A stretch of DNA of 64,000 nucleotides. Origin: an uncultured Hyphomicrobiales bacterium. GTDB lineage: Bacteria > Pseudomonadota > Alphaproteobacteria > Rhizobiales > Beijerinckiaceae. Under the pieces are notes generated by a model that saw only the letters and a list, made by a program, of their open reading frames with translations, was not told the DNA's origin and made no database searches. The position numbers and the translations under genes are program-made. Each line of letters opens with the position of its first letter. Within the stretch, counting starts at the first letter, position 1. Below, in pieces: positions 8,195-16,029 of this stretch. The stretch covers positions 1 through 64,000 of the forward strand of contig CAINED010000080.1 of assembly GCA_903847605.1 (NCBI GenBank), written 5' to 3'.

Positions 8195-9496
8195 TTATTC
8201 GGCTGCGCGCCGCGGCTGTTCGTCTTCCATGACGACCTGCCAGCGCTCCGAATGCGGGATCATGCCTTCGCCCGCACGCAGGCGCACATGATCCACGGGT
8301 TCGGCGAAACCGATTTGCGGCTTGCCCGTCTGCGCGAACTGTTCGGCCGCCTCAATCATCATGCGCCGGTAATGGATGACAGCCAGATCGCTCGATCCAA
8401 GATGCTCCTTCGTGCGGTCGTAGATCGGCCCCATGCTTTCATGGATGACGATATCCTCGATATTCACGCCCTTGATGCCGGTAAAGCTATCGCCGCGCAT
8501 CATCGCCGCGCGATCCTGTTTCCAGTTGTTCGAGCGCTTCGCAAATTTGTTCAAATTTTCGTCTACATCGACGCCCGGGCGCAGGCCCATATTGTCGAGA
8601 TATCTGTCGCGCTCGGCTTGAGTCATCGGCGCGTCCTTCTTCCAGATGACATACCAGAACATCGACTTGCCGTCGGCTTCAGGCACGAAGAACTGCATGT
8701 TGCCCCAGCCCTTGGCGGCCGGGAACATGCCGAAGCAGGGCGCGATGAAAAGCGTCACGCGGATATATTTGTTGCGGTCCGCCTCGCGCAGGGGCTTGCG
8801 GATGGCGGCATAACGGAAGCCGTAAGACGTCGTTTCGACGTCGAGCTTGGGCGCGCCATCGTCGGAAGGACGGTCGAGATGGGCTTTCGTGCCGAGCACC
8901 GTATTCGCGGTGGCGTCTTCGGTCGGCTTGATTCCGCCGGAATGCAGATAGTTGGAATGCGCGGAATCGAGCACGCCTTCGATGGCTTGCGCCCAGTTCG
9001 CTTCTTCGCGCGCGCGCATGATGATGATCTGCGAGGGATCGAGGCCTGCGAATTCGAAGGCCGGGGGTGGCGGCGCCTTTGATTGGTCACCGAGCCACGC
9101 CCAGACCACGCCGCCAGCCTCATGAACCTTGTAGGCTACGAATATCACGCGTTCCTTCAGTTTGCTGTCGGCAGGCTCTGGCGGCGTCTCCAGCACCTTG
9201 CCATCGCCGTTCACCAGCCAGCCGTGATAGAGGCAGCGCAATCCGCAGTCTTCGTTGTTGGCGAGAACCAGCGACGCGCCGCGATGCGGGCAATATTCGT
9301 CGATGAGGCCAAGGGACCCGTTCGGCGAGCGATAGGCGACGAGTTCTTCGCCTAGAAGCTGCACGCGCCTCGGCGCGCCGCCGGCGACGAGATCGGTGCT
9401 GGCGCATGCCGGCAGCCAGTAGTTGCGCATGAGACGCCCCATGGGGGCATCGCCTTCCACGCGGCAAAGCGTGTCGTTCTTTTCCTTCGAGAGCAT
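8195..9496 (-). CDS. Rieske non-heme iron oxygenase, large subunit (phthalate-dioxygenase-like)
   Basis: Terminal oxygenase component of an aromatic-ring or demethylating oxygenase, 433 residues. The Rieske [2Fe-2S] ligands are CPH (Cys69, His71) and CLYH (Cys88, His91). The mononuclear iron site is the EGVLDSAHSNYLHSGG segment (D-x2-H-x4-H, about residue 173). The single long chain with no beta subunit nearby resembles the phthalate 4,5-dioxygenase / vanillate demethylase group. A reductase partner is not present in the window, so electrons must come from elsewhere. Start 9496 has a strong GGAGGAG site. Substrate cannot be named from the sequence. Confidence 0.9.
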   Translation of the reverse strand: MLSKEKNDTLCRVEGDAPMGRLMRNYWLPACASTDLVAGGAPRRVQLLGEELVAYRSPNGSLGLIDEYCPHRGASLVLANNEDCGLRCLYHGWLVNGDGKVLETPPEPADSKLKERVIFVAYKVHEAGGVVWAWLGDQSKAPPPPAFEFAGLDPSQIIIMRAREEANWAQAIEGVLDSAHSNYLHSGGIKPTEDATANTVLGTKAHLDRPSDDGAPKLDVETTSYGFRYAAIRKPLREADRNKYIRVTLFIAPCFGMFPAAKGWGNMQFFVPEADGKSMFWYVIWKKDAPMTQAERDRYLDNMGLRPGVDVDENLNKFAKRSNNWKQDRAAMMRGDSFTGIKGVNIEDIVIHESMGPIYDRTKEHLGSSDLAVIHYRRMMIEAAEQFAQTGKPQIGFAEPVDHVRLRAGEGMIPHSERWQVVMEDEQPRRAAE

Positions 9497-9560
9497 GGGC
9501 TCCTCCTGCCGGTCCGTTCTTCAACCGTTACTGTAATCGTGCCTTGTTCAGGCTAGGCGA

Positions 9561-10601
9561 TCAAGTGAGATCGAAGTTGCGGCTATAAACTGCGTCGATT
9601 TGCGAGAGTTCTTCTTCGGAGAGGGGCGGAAAATCCGCCGCCGAAACGGTTTCCTGCAGTTGGGCATAGTCCGAGAACCCGCCGACAACGGTGGAAACCG
9701 CGTCATGCGTCAGGGCAAAGCGGTAGCCGGCGACGGGCAGGGTGCGCGGCGGCTTGTGCAGGAACGCGAACGCCCGCCCGCGCTGCGCTTCCGGCCGGAA
9801 GCTGGCGGGATTTCGCGTGTACATGCCGCCCGCATATTGGTGGCGGCCGAGTTCTCCCGATTCCAGCGCCTGAGGCGTTAGCGCGCCGCCGGCAAGCGGG
9901 CGGATGACGGCGACGCCGACATCGCACTTGCCGGCATGGGTGATCATCTCGCCGTAATCGTCGTAATCGCGGCCGAGGACGATGCCTTTGGGCAGAGGCC
10001 TGCCCGCGGTGGGATTGACGATGTTGTACCAGCAGTTGATCGCATCGAAGTGGCCGGTCGAAAGCAATGGCTTCACGGCGGCGGGTTCGGAGTTCTCGCA
10101 GGTGAAGCCGGTGAAACGCGCCTTGCCCGCAGCCTGAACCTTTTTCAGGCCTTCCAGTGCAGGTCCGAGCATGTCATCCGGAGTCAGCGGCCGCCAGAAA
10201 GCGGCTTCCGGATTGCGCGACAGGCGCGGCGCATTGTGGATCATCAGCACATCGATTGAATCGAGTTGCAGCCTCTTGAGACTTTCCTCGGTCGAGCGCA
10301 CTACCTTGCCGGCGATGTCGTCGAAATCGTCAGGCAGGATTTCGACCTTGGTGCAGACGTAGAGCGGCCGGCCGGCGCGGGACGAAAAATGCTTCAGCGC
10401 GATGCCGAGATTGGTTTCCGCGCGGCCCTTGCCGTAATCGGGCGATGTATCGAAATAGTTGATGCCGAGTTCGAGCGCCTTTTCGAATGAGCGCAGGCGC
10501 TCGTTGTCAGGCGCATTCATCATCAGCCCGGCATTGTCGCCGGTGCCAAAAGAAATTTCCGAGACTTCGAGCCCGGTTTTGCCGAAACGGCGGTATTTCA
10601 T
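9561..10601 (-). CDS. Aldo/keto reductase family oxidoreductase
   Basis: NAD(P)H-dependent oxidoreductase with the TIM-barrel AKR pattern, 346 residues from the ATG at 10601 (AGGA ribosome site). The frame remains open upstream to 10772, but that extension does not look like protein. Recognisable segments are MKYRRFGKTGLEVSEISFGT at the N-terminus, NYFDTSPDYGKGRAE (catalytic Asp and Tyr), TKVEIL, and a QLDSIDVLMIHNAP strand. A Gly-rich C-terminal segment (HDAVSTVVGG) would bind the cofactor. It lies upstream of the Rieske gene on the same strand, with 64 bp between them. Physiological substrate is unknown. Confidence 0.9.
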   Translation of the reverse strand: MKYRRFGKTGLEVSEISFGTGDNAGLMMNAPDNERLRSFEKALELGINYFDTSPDYGKGRAETNLGIALKHFSSRAGRPLYVCTKVEILPDDFDDIAGKVVRSTEESLKRLQLDSIDVLMIHNAPRLSRNPEAAFWRPLTPDDMLGPALEGLKKVQAAGKARFTGFTCENSEPAAVKPLLSTGHFDAINCWYNIVNPTAGRPLPKGIVLGRDYDDYGEMITHAGKCDVGVAVIRPLAGGALTPQALESGELGRHQYAGGMYTRNPASFRPEAQRGRAFAFLHKPPRTLPVAGYRFALTHDAVSTVVGGFSDYAQLQETVSAADFPPLSEEELSQIDAVYSRNFDLT

Positions 10602-10642
10602 GTTTCCTCGCACTGTTTTTGTTTGTTGCTTTATGGCCGCCA

Positions 10643-12025
10643 TTAAACCTGTTTCGGCTCCGCATGTCCAACCACGCGGATGACATCCGGGAACAGCGTA
10701 CGCACGCGATGGTCGAGCTGATCGACGGCGGTATGGGCATCGAGCACGGATATGCCGGCATCTATGCGGCAATGATAGTTCACGACAAAGCCGCCGTCCG
10801 TATGTCGCACGCGCACGTCGTGAACGTCGCCGATCGGTCCGCTTTCCGCTGCTCGGGCGGCGAGTGCATCTGCGATGTTTTGAGCGATGGCGGGATCGGC
10901 GGGTCGTCCTTCGAGTTCGCGGATTTCGAGCGGTTCGATATGCGTCTCGACTTCCACATCCGCGCCGAGTTCAGCCTGGATAGCGTCTTCGAGTCCAGAA
11001 GCGATGTCATGCGCCGCGCCATGCGTCATGCGCCCGTCGACTTCGAGGTCGAGGCTGACGGAAGTACGCCCTTCCACCTGCTGCACCGTGACGTGATGTA
11101 CTGCGAGGCGGCGGCGCGAGGCTGTCAGCAACACGCGCTCGAGAACCGTTTCATTGTCCAGAGCGCGCGGCGTTGCGCGCACCGTGACCTCGGCGTGGGG
11201 AAACTTTGCGCGAATGGCGTTGGAGACGGCTTCGCGTATGACCACGATCCGCTCCGGCGATAGAGTTCGGCCGACGGCGATGGAAACTTCGCCGAAAACA
11301 TTTGAGCCGGCAGGACGCATCCGCAAGTCTTCGATGTCGATGACACCCGGCGTCGCCTCCACAAGTTTGCGGATGTCATTGGTGAGTTCAAGCGGCGCGG
11401 CGTCGGTGAGCGTGTGAAATGTGCGTGTGCCCAGCCTGAAACCGGCAATGGCTATGAAGACAGCGACGCCAACCGCCGCCAGCGCATCGCCCTGCTTGAA
11501 ACCGAAGTGCATCGCGACGAGACCCGCCAGCACACAGGCCGACGCGACGAGATCGCTGGAAAAATGCAGCGCGTCGGCGGCGAGCGCATCGCTGCGCGTT
11601 TCCTTCGCGATTTTCGCTAGCGATTGCCAGCGGACGAAATCGACCACGATGGAAACGATCAGCACGCCATAGGTGAGCCATGTGGCTTCAACGCTGTGCG
11701 CCTCGTTGAAGAAGAGGCGGCGGATCGCTTCGAACACCACCGCGCCAGCGAGCAGCATGAGCAGGCCTGTTTCGATCAGCGCCGCGACAGCCTCGATCTT
11801 GCCGTGCCCGTAGTGATGTTCGTCGTCAGCGGGCTTGTCGGCCGCCTTGATCGCGAACCATGTGAGGATCGTCGCGCCGGTATCCAGTAGCCCGTGGCCC
11901 GCCTCGGAGATCAATGCCAGCGAACCCGAGAGTACACCAGCGACGAGCTTGCCGAGCGTCAGCAAGGCGCTGGCCGCGATCGATGCAAGCGCCGCTCTCT
12001 CTTTCAGCTTGGCTGTCTCGTTCAT
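10643..12025 (-). CDS. Cation diffusion facilitator family transporter
   Basis: Inner-membrane divalent metal/proton antiporter, 460 residues from the ATG at 12025 (MNETAKLKERAALASIAASA). An upstream in-frame extension to 12571 runs antisense over gloA and is rejected. The CDF signature lies in helices 1-2 and 5: SLALISEAGHGLLDTGAT, DDEHHYGHGKIEA, and DALAADALHFSSD. The long cytoplasmic C-terminal half appears to contain two or more ferredoxin-like metal-sensing domains, longer than the 300-residue minimum of the family. Exported metal (Zn, Fe, Mn, Co) cannot be decided by eye. Confidence 0.9.
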   Translation of the reverse strand: MNETAKLKERAALASIAASALLTLGKLVAGVLSGSLALISEAGHGLLDTGATILTWFAIKAADKPADDEHHYGHGKIEAVAALIETGLLMLLAGAVVFEAIRRLFFNEAHSVEATWLTYGVLIVSIVVDFVRWQSLAKIAKETRSDALAADALHFSSDLVASACVLAGLVAMHFGFKQGDALAAVGVAVFIAIAGFRLGTRTFHTLTDAAPLELTNDIRKLVEATPGVIDIEDLRMRPAGSNVFGEVSIAVGRTLSPERIVVIREAVSNAIRAKFPHAEVTVRATPRALDNETVLERVLLTASRRRLAVHHVTVQQVEGRTSVSLDLEVDGRMTHGAAHDIASGLEDAIQAELGADVEVETHIEPLEIRELEGRPADPAIAQNIADALAARAAESGPIGDVHDVRVRHTDGGFVVNYHCRIDAGISVLDAHTAVDQLDHRVRTLFPDVIRVVGHAEPKQV

Positions 12026-12124
12026 TCCGCCTTGTCCGAGTTCGAAAGCGCCAGATTCCGGCTTGCCTTTTTTGCGCGAGCCGCCAAAGTCCGGCCCGAT
12101 CAATGAACCGCCTGGAGACTCCGC

Positions 12125-12565
12125 ATGCGCTATCTGCACACAATGGTCCGCGTGACCGATCTTGATAAATCGCTGGACTTCTATTGCAACAAATTCGGCC
12201 TCAAGGAAGTGCGCCGCGTCGAATCCGAGCAGGGGCGTTTCACGCTCGTCTTCCTGTCTGCGCCGGAAGACGAGGCCAATGCGCACAGCACGAAAGCGCC
12301 GCTGGTCGAACTCACCTACAACTGGGACCCGGAAAATTACACCGGCGGGCGTAATTTCGGCCACCTCGCCTATGAGGTCGACGACATTTATGCGCTCTGC
12401 GACAGACTGATGAAGGCCGGCGTCACCATCAACCGCCCGCCGCGCGACGGCAAGATGGCCTTCGTGCGCTCGCCCGACAATATCTCCATCGAAATCCTGC
12501 AGAAGGGCGATGCCCTTGCGCCGGCCGAGCCCTGGAAATCCATGCAAAACACCGGCGCGTGGTAG
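12125..12565 (+). CDS. gloA: Lactoylglutathione lyase (glyoxalase I)
   Basis: Cytosolic metalloenzyme converting the methylglyoxal-glutathione hemithioacetal to S-lactoylglutathione. It has 146 residues, close to E. coli GloA (135). The four metal ligands are placed as expected: His5 ([10 protein letters not shown]), Glu62 (VELTYNW), His80 ([11 protein letters not shown]) and Glu123 (SIEILQ). GGAGA precedes the ATG. The gene is divergent from the cation efflux gene, with about 100 bp between starts. Confidence 0.96.
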   Translation: MRYLHTMVRVTDLDKSLDFYCNKFGLKEVRRVESEQGRFTLVFLSAPEDEANAHSTKAPLVELTYNWDPENYTGGRNFGHLAYEVDDIYALCDRLMKAGVTINRPPRDGKMAFVRSPDNISIEILQKGDALAPAEPWKSMQNTGAW

Positions 12566-12654
12566 GCTCACACGCTTTTGAGACTTGACCGGGGCGCGAG
12601 CCTGTCGTCCGATGGCGCATCACGCCGCACGGCGGGCTGCAAGAGGGGGGAATC

Positions 12655-13110
12655 ATGGCGACTGCGGCTGGTTCATCGTCCACGACCAACAGGATCATGT
12701 TCGGCTTTATCGCCGGCGCGCTGGCCGTGGCGGTATTTCACCAACTTACGATCGTTGTGCTCAACGGCATGAACTTCGGGTCGGCCTGGCGCATGGCGCC
12801 GGGCGTGCCGCCCTTCGCGGTCCCGCCGATTCTCAACCAGATGTTCTGGGGTGGCGTGTGGGGTATCGTCTTTGCCCTGATCTCGCCCTCGCTGCCGCGC
12901 GGCATTGGCTATCTCGTCGCCGGCTTCCTGTTCGGCGCGATCATTCTTGTCCTGTCGGGCTGGTACCTCGTGCCCTTCATCAAGTCGCTCTTCGGCGTCG
13001 GCAACCTGCGTTACGGGCCGAATCCGGCGGGCTGGTGGCGCGGCCCGGTCATCAACGGCATGTGGGGCCTGGGGACTGCGGTCTTTCTGATGCTGTTCGG
13101 GCGGCGCTGA
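12655..13110 (+). CDS. Small integral membrane protein of unknown function
   Basis: A 151-residue protein I do not recognise. It shows about four hydrophobic helices: IMFGFIAGALAVAVF (about 14-30), MFWGGVWGIVFALIS (about 62-80), GIGYLVAGFLFGAIILVL (about 84-102), and GPVINGMWGLGTAVFLMLF (about 129-148). The loop between helices 1 and 2 is Pro-rich. A strong AGGGGGG ribosome site precedes the ATG, so it is a real gene. It follows gloA on the same strand after 89 bp and converges on the nitrilase-like gene with a 5-bp gap. No catalytic motif is visible. Confidence 0.75.
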   Translation: MATAAGSSSTTNRIMFGFIAGALAVAVFHQLTIVVLNGMNFGSAWRMAPGVPPFAVPPILNQMFWGGVWGIVFALISPSLPRGIGYLVAGFLFGAIILVLSGWYLVPFIKSLFGVGNLRYGPNPAGWWRGPVINGMWGLGTAVFLMLFGRR

Positions 13111-13115
13111 GTTCT

Positions 13116-14186
13116 TTAGGCCATCCGACCGCGCGGGCCGCCGGCAAAGCGCTGGTTCTCGGGACCGCCGGGCTTGTGCGCCTCGCCCATGCCGCCGGCT
13201 TCGAAATCCGGCGCGCCGTCCTGCTCCTCGTCGTAGCCGGGCGGCGGAGCCTGATCCTCGCCGCCCTGTCCCGCCAAGGCGTGATTGCGGAATTCGAGCT
13301 GGTCCGTCCGCGCCGAATGACCCGTGCAGTCGAACGCGACTTTCGCGGCCCGGATCATCGCGGGCGAGCAATTCGCGTAAAGGATCGTCTCGCCTGTCAC
13401 CGGCCCCGCGCAGATTTCGCCGCGCGGATCGATGATCGCGCTTTCGCCGGTCAAGGGCTCGCGGAAGAAATGGCGATAGGGCTCCGGCACATTTTCCGCC
13501 GAGAGGATGCCGCCGGCGCAGAGCACATAGGCCCCCGTCTGCGCCGCAAAGGCGCGCGACAGCAGGTGCTGGCGGGAGGCGGTGGCAATCCCGGCCATCT
13601 CGCCGCCCGGCCATGACGCGACGTGGAACTGCGTTCCCTGTTCGGCGAGCCCGTAGGTCGGCAGCACCATCTGGTGCTCGACGCCGGCGAGCGTGCTGAT
13701 GACGCCGTAGTCCCGCTCGAAGACCTGCAGCCCCGAGGCGTCGCCATCGGCGAAGACCGCACGTTCGTTGATGCCAGGACGCAGCTTGCGATGTCGCCCG
13801 ACGAGTTCGCCCTCCGAATTGATGACAAGCTGCGTCGAATAGAGGGAACCGCGCGTGATCGGGTCGCGCTCGGCGACGCCCATCACGATCTCGATGTTGA
13901 ATTGCCGGGCGATCTCGCACAGCGCATTGCTTTCCGCGCCGGGGATGTCGAGCGCGTGGTCGAGATATTCCGCGGCAAACCCCATCCAGCCGTGCGTGTC
14001 CATGCCGCAGAGCGCATGAACGGGATAGCCGGGCAGCCAGCATTCGCCGAAGGCGATGATCGAAACGCCTTTCGACGCCGCCTGCATGATGAGCCGCCGC
14101 GCCTTTTCGACGCCGCCTTGCGGATCGAAATAGACGGGCGCGGCCTGAATGACGGCGACGCGGATGCTGGTCTGCGGATCGTTCAC
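13116..14186 (-). CDS. Nitrilase-superfamily protein lacking the catalytic cysteine
   Basis: Carbon-nitrogen hydrolase fold, 356 residues from a GTG at 14186. The triad Glu is present (AFGECWLPGYP, Glu48) and so is the Lys (GRHRKLRPG, Lys134). The nucleophile segment, ICWE in active nitrilases, reads TLAGVEHQM, placing Gly168 where Cys is required. Downstream TQFHVASWPGG matches the family, so the alignment is firm. The tail from about residue 318 is Gly/Pro-rich and hydrophilic (GGMGEAHKPGGPENQRF). The gene follows the radical SAM gene by 76 bp on the same strand, so it is probably the third member of the peptide-modification operon. It may bind the peptide or an amide without hydrolysing it; that role is inference. 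Confidence 0.8.
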   Translation of the reverse strand: MNDPQTSIRVAVIQAAPVYFDPQGGVEKARRLIMQAASKGVSIIAFGECWLPGYPVHALCGMDTHGWMGFAAEYLDHALDIPGAESNALCEIARQFNIEIVMGVAERDPITRGSLYSTQLVINSEGELVGRHRKLRPGINERAVFADGDASGLQVFERDYGVISTLAGVEHQMVLPTYGLAEQGTQFHVASWPGGEMAGIATASRQHLLSRAFAAQTGAYVLCAGGILSAENVPEPYRHFFREPLTGESAIIDPRGEICAGPVTGETILYANCSPAMIRAAKVAFDCTGHSARTDQLEFRNHALAGQGGEDQAPPPGYDEEQDGAPDFEAGGMGEAHKPGGPENQRFAGGPRGRMA

Positions 14187-14213
14187 GGGCAGGTTTCCCT
14201 TTGAGAACACGCG

Positions 14214-14242
14214 AGCCTGCGCGCGGAATGCGAGCGCAGGCT
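14214..14242 (-). promoter_or_regulatory. Intercistronic hairpin
   Basis: Arms AGCCTGCGC (14214-14222) and GCGCAGGCT (14234-14242) form a 9-bp stem with an 11-base loop between the radical SAM stop and the nitrilase-like start. No T-run follows on the minus strand, so it is more likely an RNA-stabilising or processing element than a terminator. Confidence 0.45.
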
Positions 14243-14262
14243 TATTGCCGAAGCGGGGATTT

Positions 14263-15459
14263 TCAGTTCGCGGCAGGCTGCACCGGCGCTTCCGGCTGCT
14301 TGATGTCCAGAACCAGCGTCGGCGAAATGCGTTTCCAGATGTGGTCGAAAATGTTCTTCCAGCTCTGGCAATAGACGCTGACATTGTCGTAGCCGTTGTC
14401 GGGCGACCAGCGCTGGGACAAATGCCCGCCGCCGCAGGCGTCCAGATATTCGCATTTGCGGCAGGTTTCGCAGTGGCCGAGGCTCGCCTTGTAGGCGCCG
14501 GCCCAGCGCGGATCCTTCTGCGCGTCCTCAATGGAATTCAACAGCACGCTGCAATCGGTCTTGGTGCTGCCGTTGCCGGTGATTCGCAAAACGTCGAGCG
14601 GCTCTAGGGTGCCGTCCGTCATCAAAGTGAGCGTTTCGACGGGTCCATAGCCGACTGTATCCGAACAGGACTGCCCGCCCATGAGGCCCGAGATCATGGC
14701 GTCGAGCGTGCTGATGCGAACGCCTTGCGCAGAATATTTGTCGAACCACACGTCGAAAAGCTTGATGAAATAAGCATCGATCGGCGGCGGATTGTCGGCA
14801 TGTGTCGCGTCGGGCGGCAGAACGTCGAAACCCTTCACGCCGAGTTCGTTGACGATATAGTCGAGCAGCTTTTCCGGGTCGGTCGAGGGATTGCAGACGG
14901 AAATTATGCCCGGCTCCATGCCGGTCTTGCGGATGTTCTCAATGCCTTTCAACGTATCGGCATGGGTGCCCTTGCCCTTGAAGTCGATGCGGTAGGCGTC
15001 GTGAATTTCCGGCGGGCCGTCGATGCTCACGCTCACGGCGACGCCATACTTTTCCAGAATGGCGGCATATTCGTCGTCGATGAGGATCGCGTTCGTGCTG
15101 ACGCCGCGATCGATCACCGCCCCGGTGCGCTCCTCGATGGCGTTAAGCTTCTCCTGCAGCTTGATGAAGCGATGTTTCGGAAAGAGCAGGGGTTCTCCGC
15201 CGTGAAACACGACGAGAAAGCCGTCGAGTTCATTTTCGACGATATGTTCCTCGAGGCGCTTGCAGAAAGCGTCTTCCGCTTCCAGCGTTAGAACGGCGGG
15301 CTTGTTGTAAACTTCCGAATCCCTGAACCAGTAACAATAGGTGCAGGCGATATTGCAGCGCGAAGCGAGCTTCACGAGTACGAAACTGAATACGGGTGCG
15401 CCGTTGCCGGAGCCTTCGGCCTTCATAGGCATGTGCTGGGCGAGTTCGGGGTTCACCAT
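14263..15459 (-). CDS. Radical SAM/SPASM peptide maturase (Xye/Grr/Fxs-like)
   Basis: Cytoplasmic radical enzyme predicted to install cross-links on the neighbouring precursor. It has 398 residues from the ATG at 15459, which has AAGGA 9 bases upstream; an alternative TTG lies at 15477. The 4Fe-4S motif RCNIACTYC gives Cys35, Cys39 and Cys42, followed by FHGGEPLL and SVSIDGPPEIHD. The C-terminal SPASM region has many cysteines (CETCRKCEYLDACGGG, then NVSVYCQSW). The string CGGGHLSQRW resembles the segment typical of maturases for aromatic-rich RiPPs (XyeB, GrrM, FxsB), which make three-residue cyclophanes. The precursor gene lies 180 bp upstream on the same strand. Family placement is by eye; the actual chemistry is inference. 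Confidence 0.88.
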   Translation of the reverse strand: MVNPELAQHMPMKAEGSGNGAPVFSFVLVKLASRCNIACTYCYWFRDSEVYNKPAVLTLEAEDAFCKRLEEHIVENELDGFLVVFHGGEPLLFPKHRFIKLQEKLNAIEERTGAVIDRGVSTNAILIDDEYAAILEKYGVAVSVSIDGPPEIHDAYRIDFKGKGTHADTLKGIENIRKTGMEPGIISVCNPSTDPEKLLDYIVNELGVKGFDVLPPDATHADNPPPIDAYFIKLFDVWFDKYSAQGVRISTLDAMISGLMGGQSCSDTVGYGPVETLTLMTDGTLEPLDVLRITGNGSTKTDCSVLLNSIEDAQKDPRWAGAYKASLGHCETCRKCEYLDACGGGHLSQRWSPDNGYDNVSVYCQSWKNIFDHIWKRISPTLVLDIKQPEAPVQPAAN

Positions 15460-15561
15460 CTGCTGTGGTCCTTGCAAGTTTGCTGACAGGACATTTGTCC
15501 CTCAGGTGTGCGTTCAGCCCCGTCGGACGTCGCTCGCGACATCCGTGCCCTTCAAACAAAA

Positions 15562-15589
15562 GGCCCGCCCGCATAGTGCCGGACGGGCC
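15562..15589 (-). terminator. Rho-independent terminator/attenuator between precursor and maturase
   Basis: Arms GGCCCGCCCG (15562-15571) and CGGACGGGCC (15580-15589) pair with one mismatch around an 8-base loop. On the minus strand the stem is followed by TTTTGTTTG. It lies downstream of the precursor stop and upstream of the radical SAM start, so partial termination would give more precursor than enzyme mRNA. Confidence 0.7.
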
Positions 15590-15639
15590 CTCCAAGCTGT
15601 TGGCAGCCGGCGCGAGCGCGTGCCCTCGCCGGCGCGAAA

Positions 15640-16029
15640 TCACCAGCGGCGATAGAACACGCGGCGATACCATACGCGGCCGTAGCGGCGATAAAAGACA
15701 CGGCCATAGCGGCGATACCATACGCGGCCATAGCGGCGGTACCAATATTGCGAGATCTGCGCGGGGGCGTCGCCCTCGACTTCCGCAGCTTCCACCGGCT
15801 GACTTTCTTCCACGATCTTGCCGAGTGCAGTATTCGTGGATTTCAGCGTCACGGCGCTTTCGTTCGTATGCGCCTGGGCTGCTGTCGTTCCGACGACGGC
15901 GACAGCGCCGAAGCCAATACCGACGCCCTTCAGGCGATCGAGGAAGTTGCGGCGTGACATGCCAGTCGTATTCAGCTCAGTCTGAATTTCACTCAGTTCC
16001 TGCTGAATTTTCGCTTGATCATCGTTCAT
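15640..16029 (-). CDS. Tat-exported Tyr/Arg-repeat RiPP-like precursor peptide
   Basis: A 129-residue protein starting at 16029 behind AGGAGG; an in-frame extension to 16086 lacks such a site. Residues 1-23 are a charged, probably helical segment (MNDDQAKIQQELSEIQTELN). Residues 24-53 form a twin-arginine signal (SRRNFLDRL, hydrophobic stretch, AQA). Residues 54-93 are an acidic spacer. Residues 94-129 are a repeat core: three copies of the octad (W/F)YRRYGRV, then WYRRV and FYRRW at the C-terminus, making five (W/F)YRR units. The core has no acidic residues and no Cys. The arrangement with the radical SAM/SPASM gene suggests a cyclophane RiPP substrate exported after folding. I know no named family with this repeat; that could reflect my limits. 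Confidence 0.85.
   Translation of the reverse strand: MNDDQAKIQQELSEIQTELNTTGMSRRNFLDRLKGVGIGFGAVAVVGTTAAQAHTNESAVTLKSTNTALGKIVEESQPVEAAEVEGDAPAQISQYWYRRYGRVWYRRYGRVFYRRYGRVWYRRVFYRRW
15643..15744 (-). repeat. In-frame 24-bp coding repeats of the precursor core
   Basis: Three 24-bp units encode (W/F)YRRYGRV, with two shorter units encoding WYRRV and FYRRW. The copies differ at synonymous positions and at the TGG/TTT choice, so they have diverged while keeping the peptide motif. That points to selection on the protein rather than recent slippage. Confidence 0.85.

Noticed and set aside
12026..12571. In-frame 182-residue N-terminal extension of the cation efflux gene
   Set aside because: It runs antisense through gloA and has no family resemblance; the ATG at 12025 begins the normal CDF protein.
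15643..15744. Short regular repeats considered as a CRISPR array or minisatellite
   Set aside because: 24-bp units are contiguous without spacers, stay in frame and vary at synonymous sites; they encode the precursor core.
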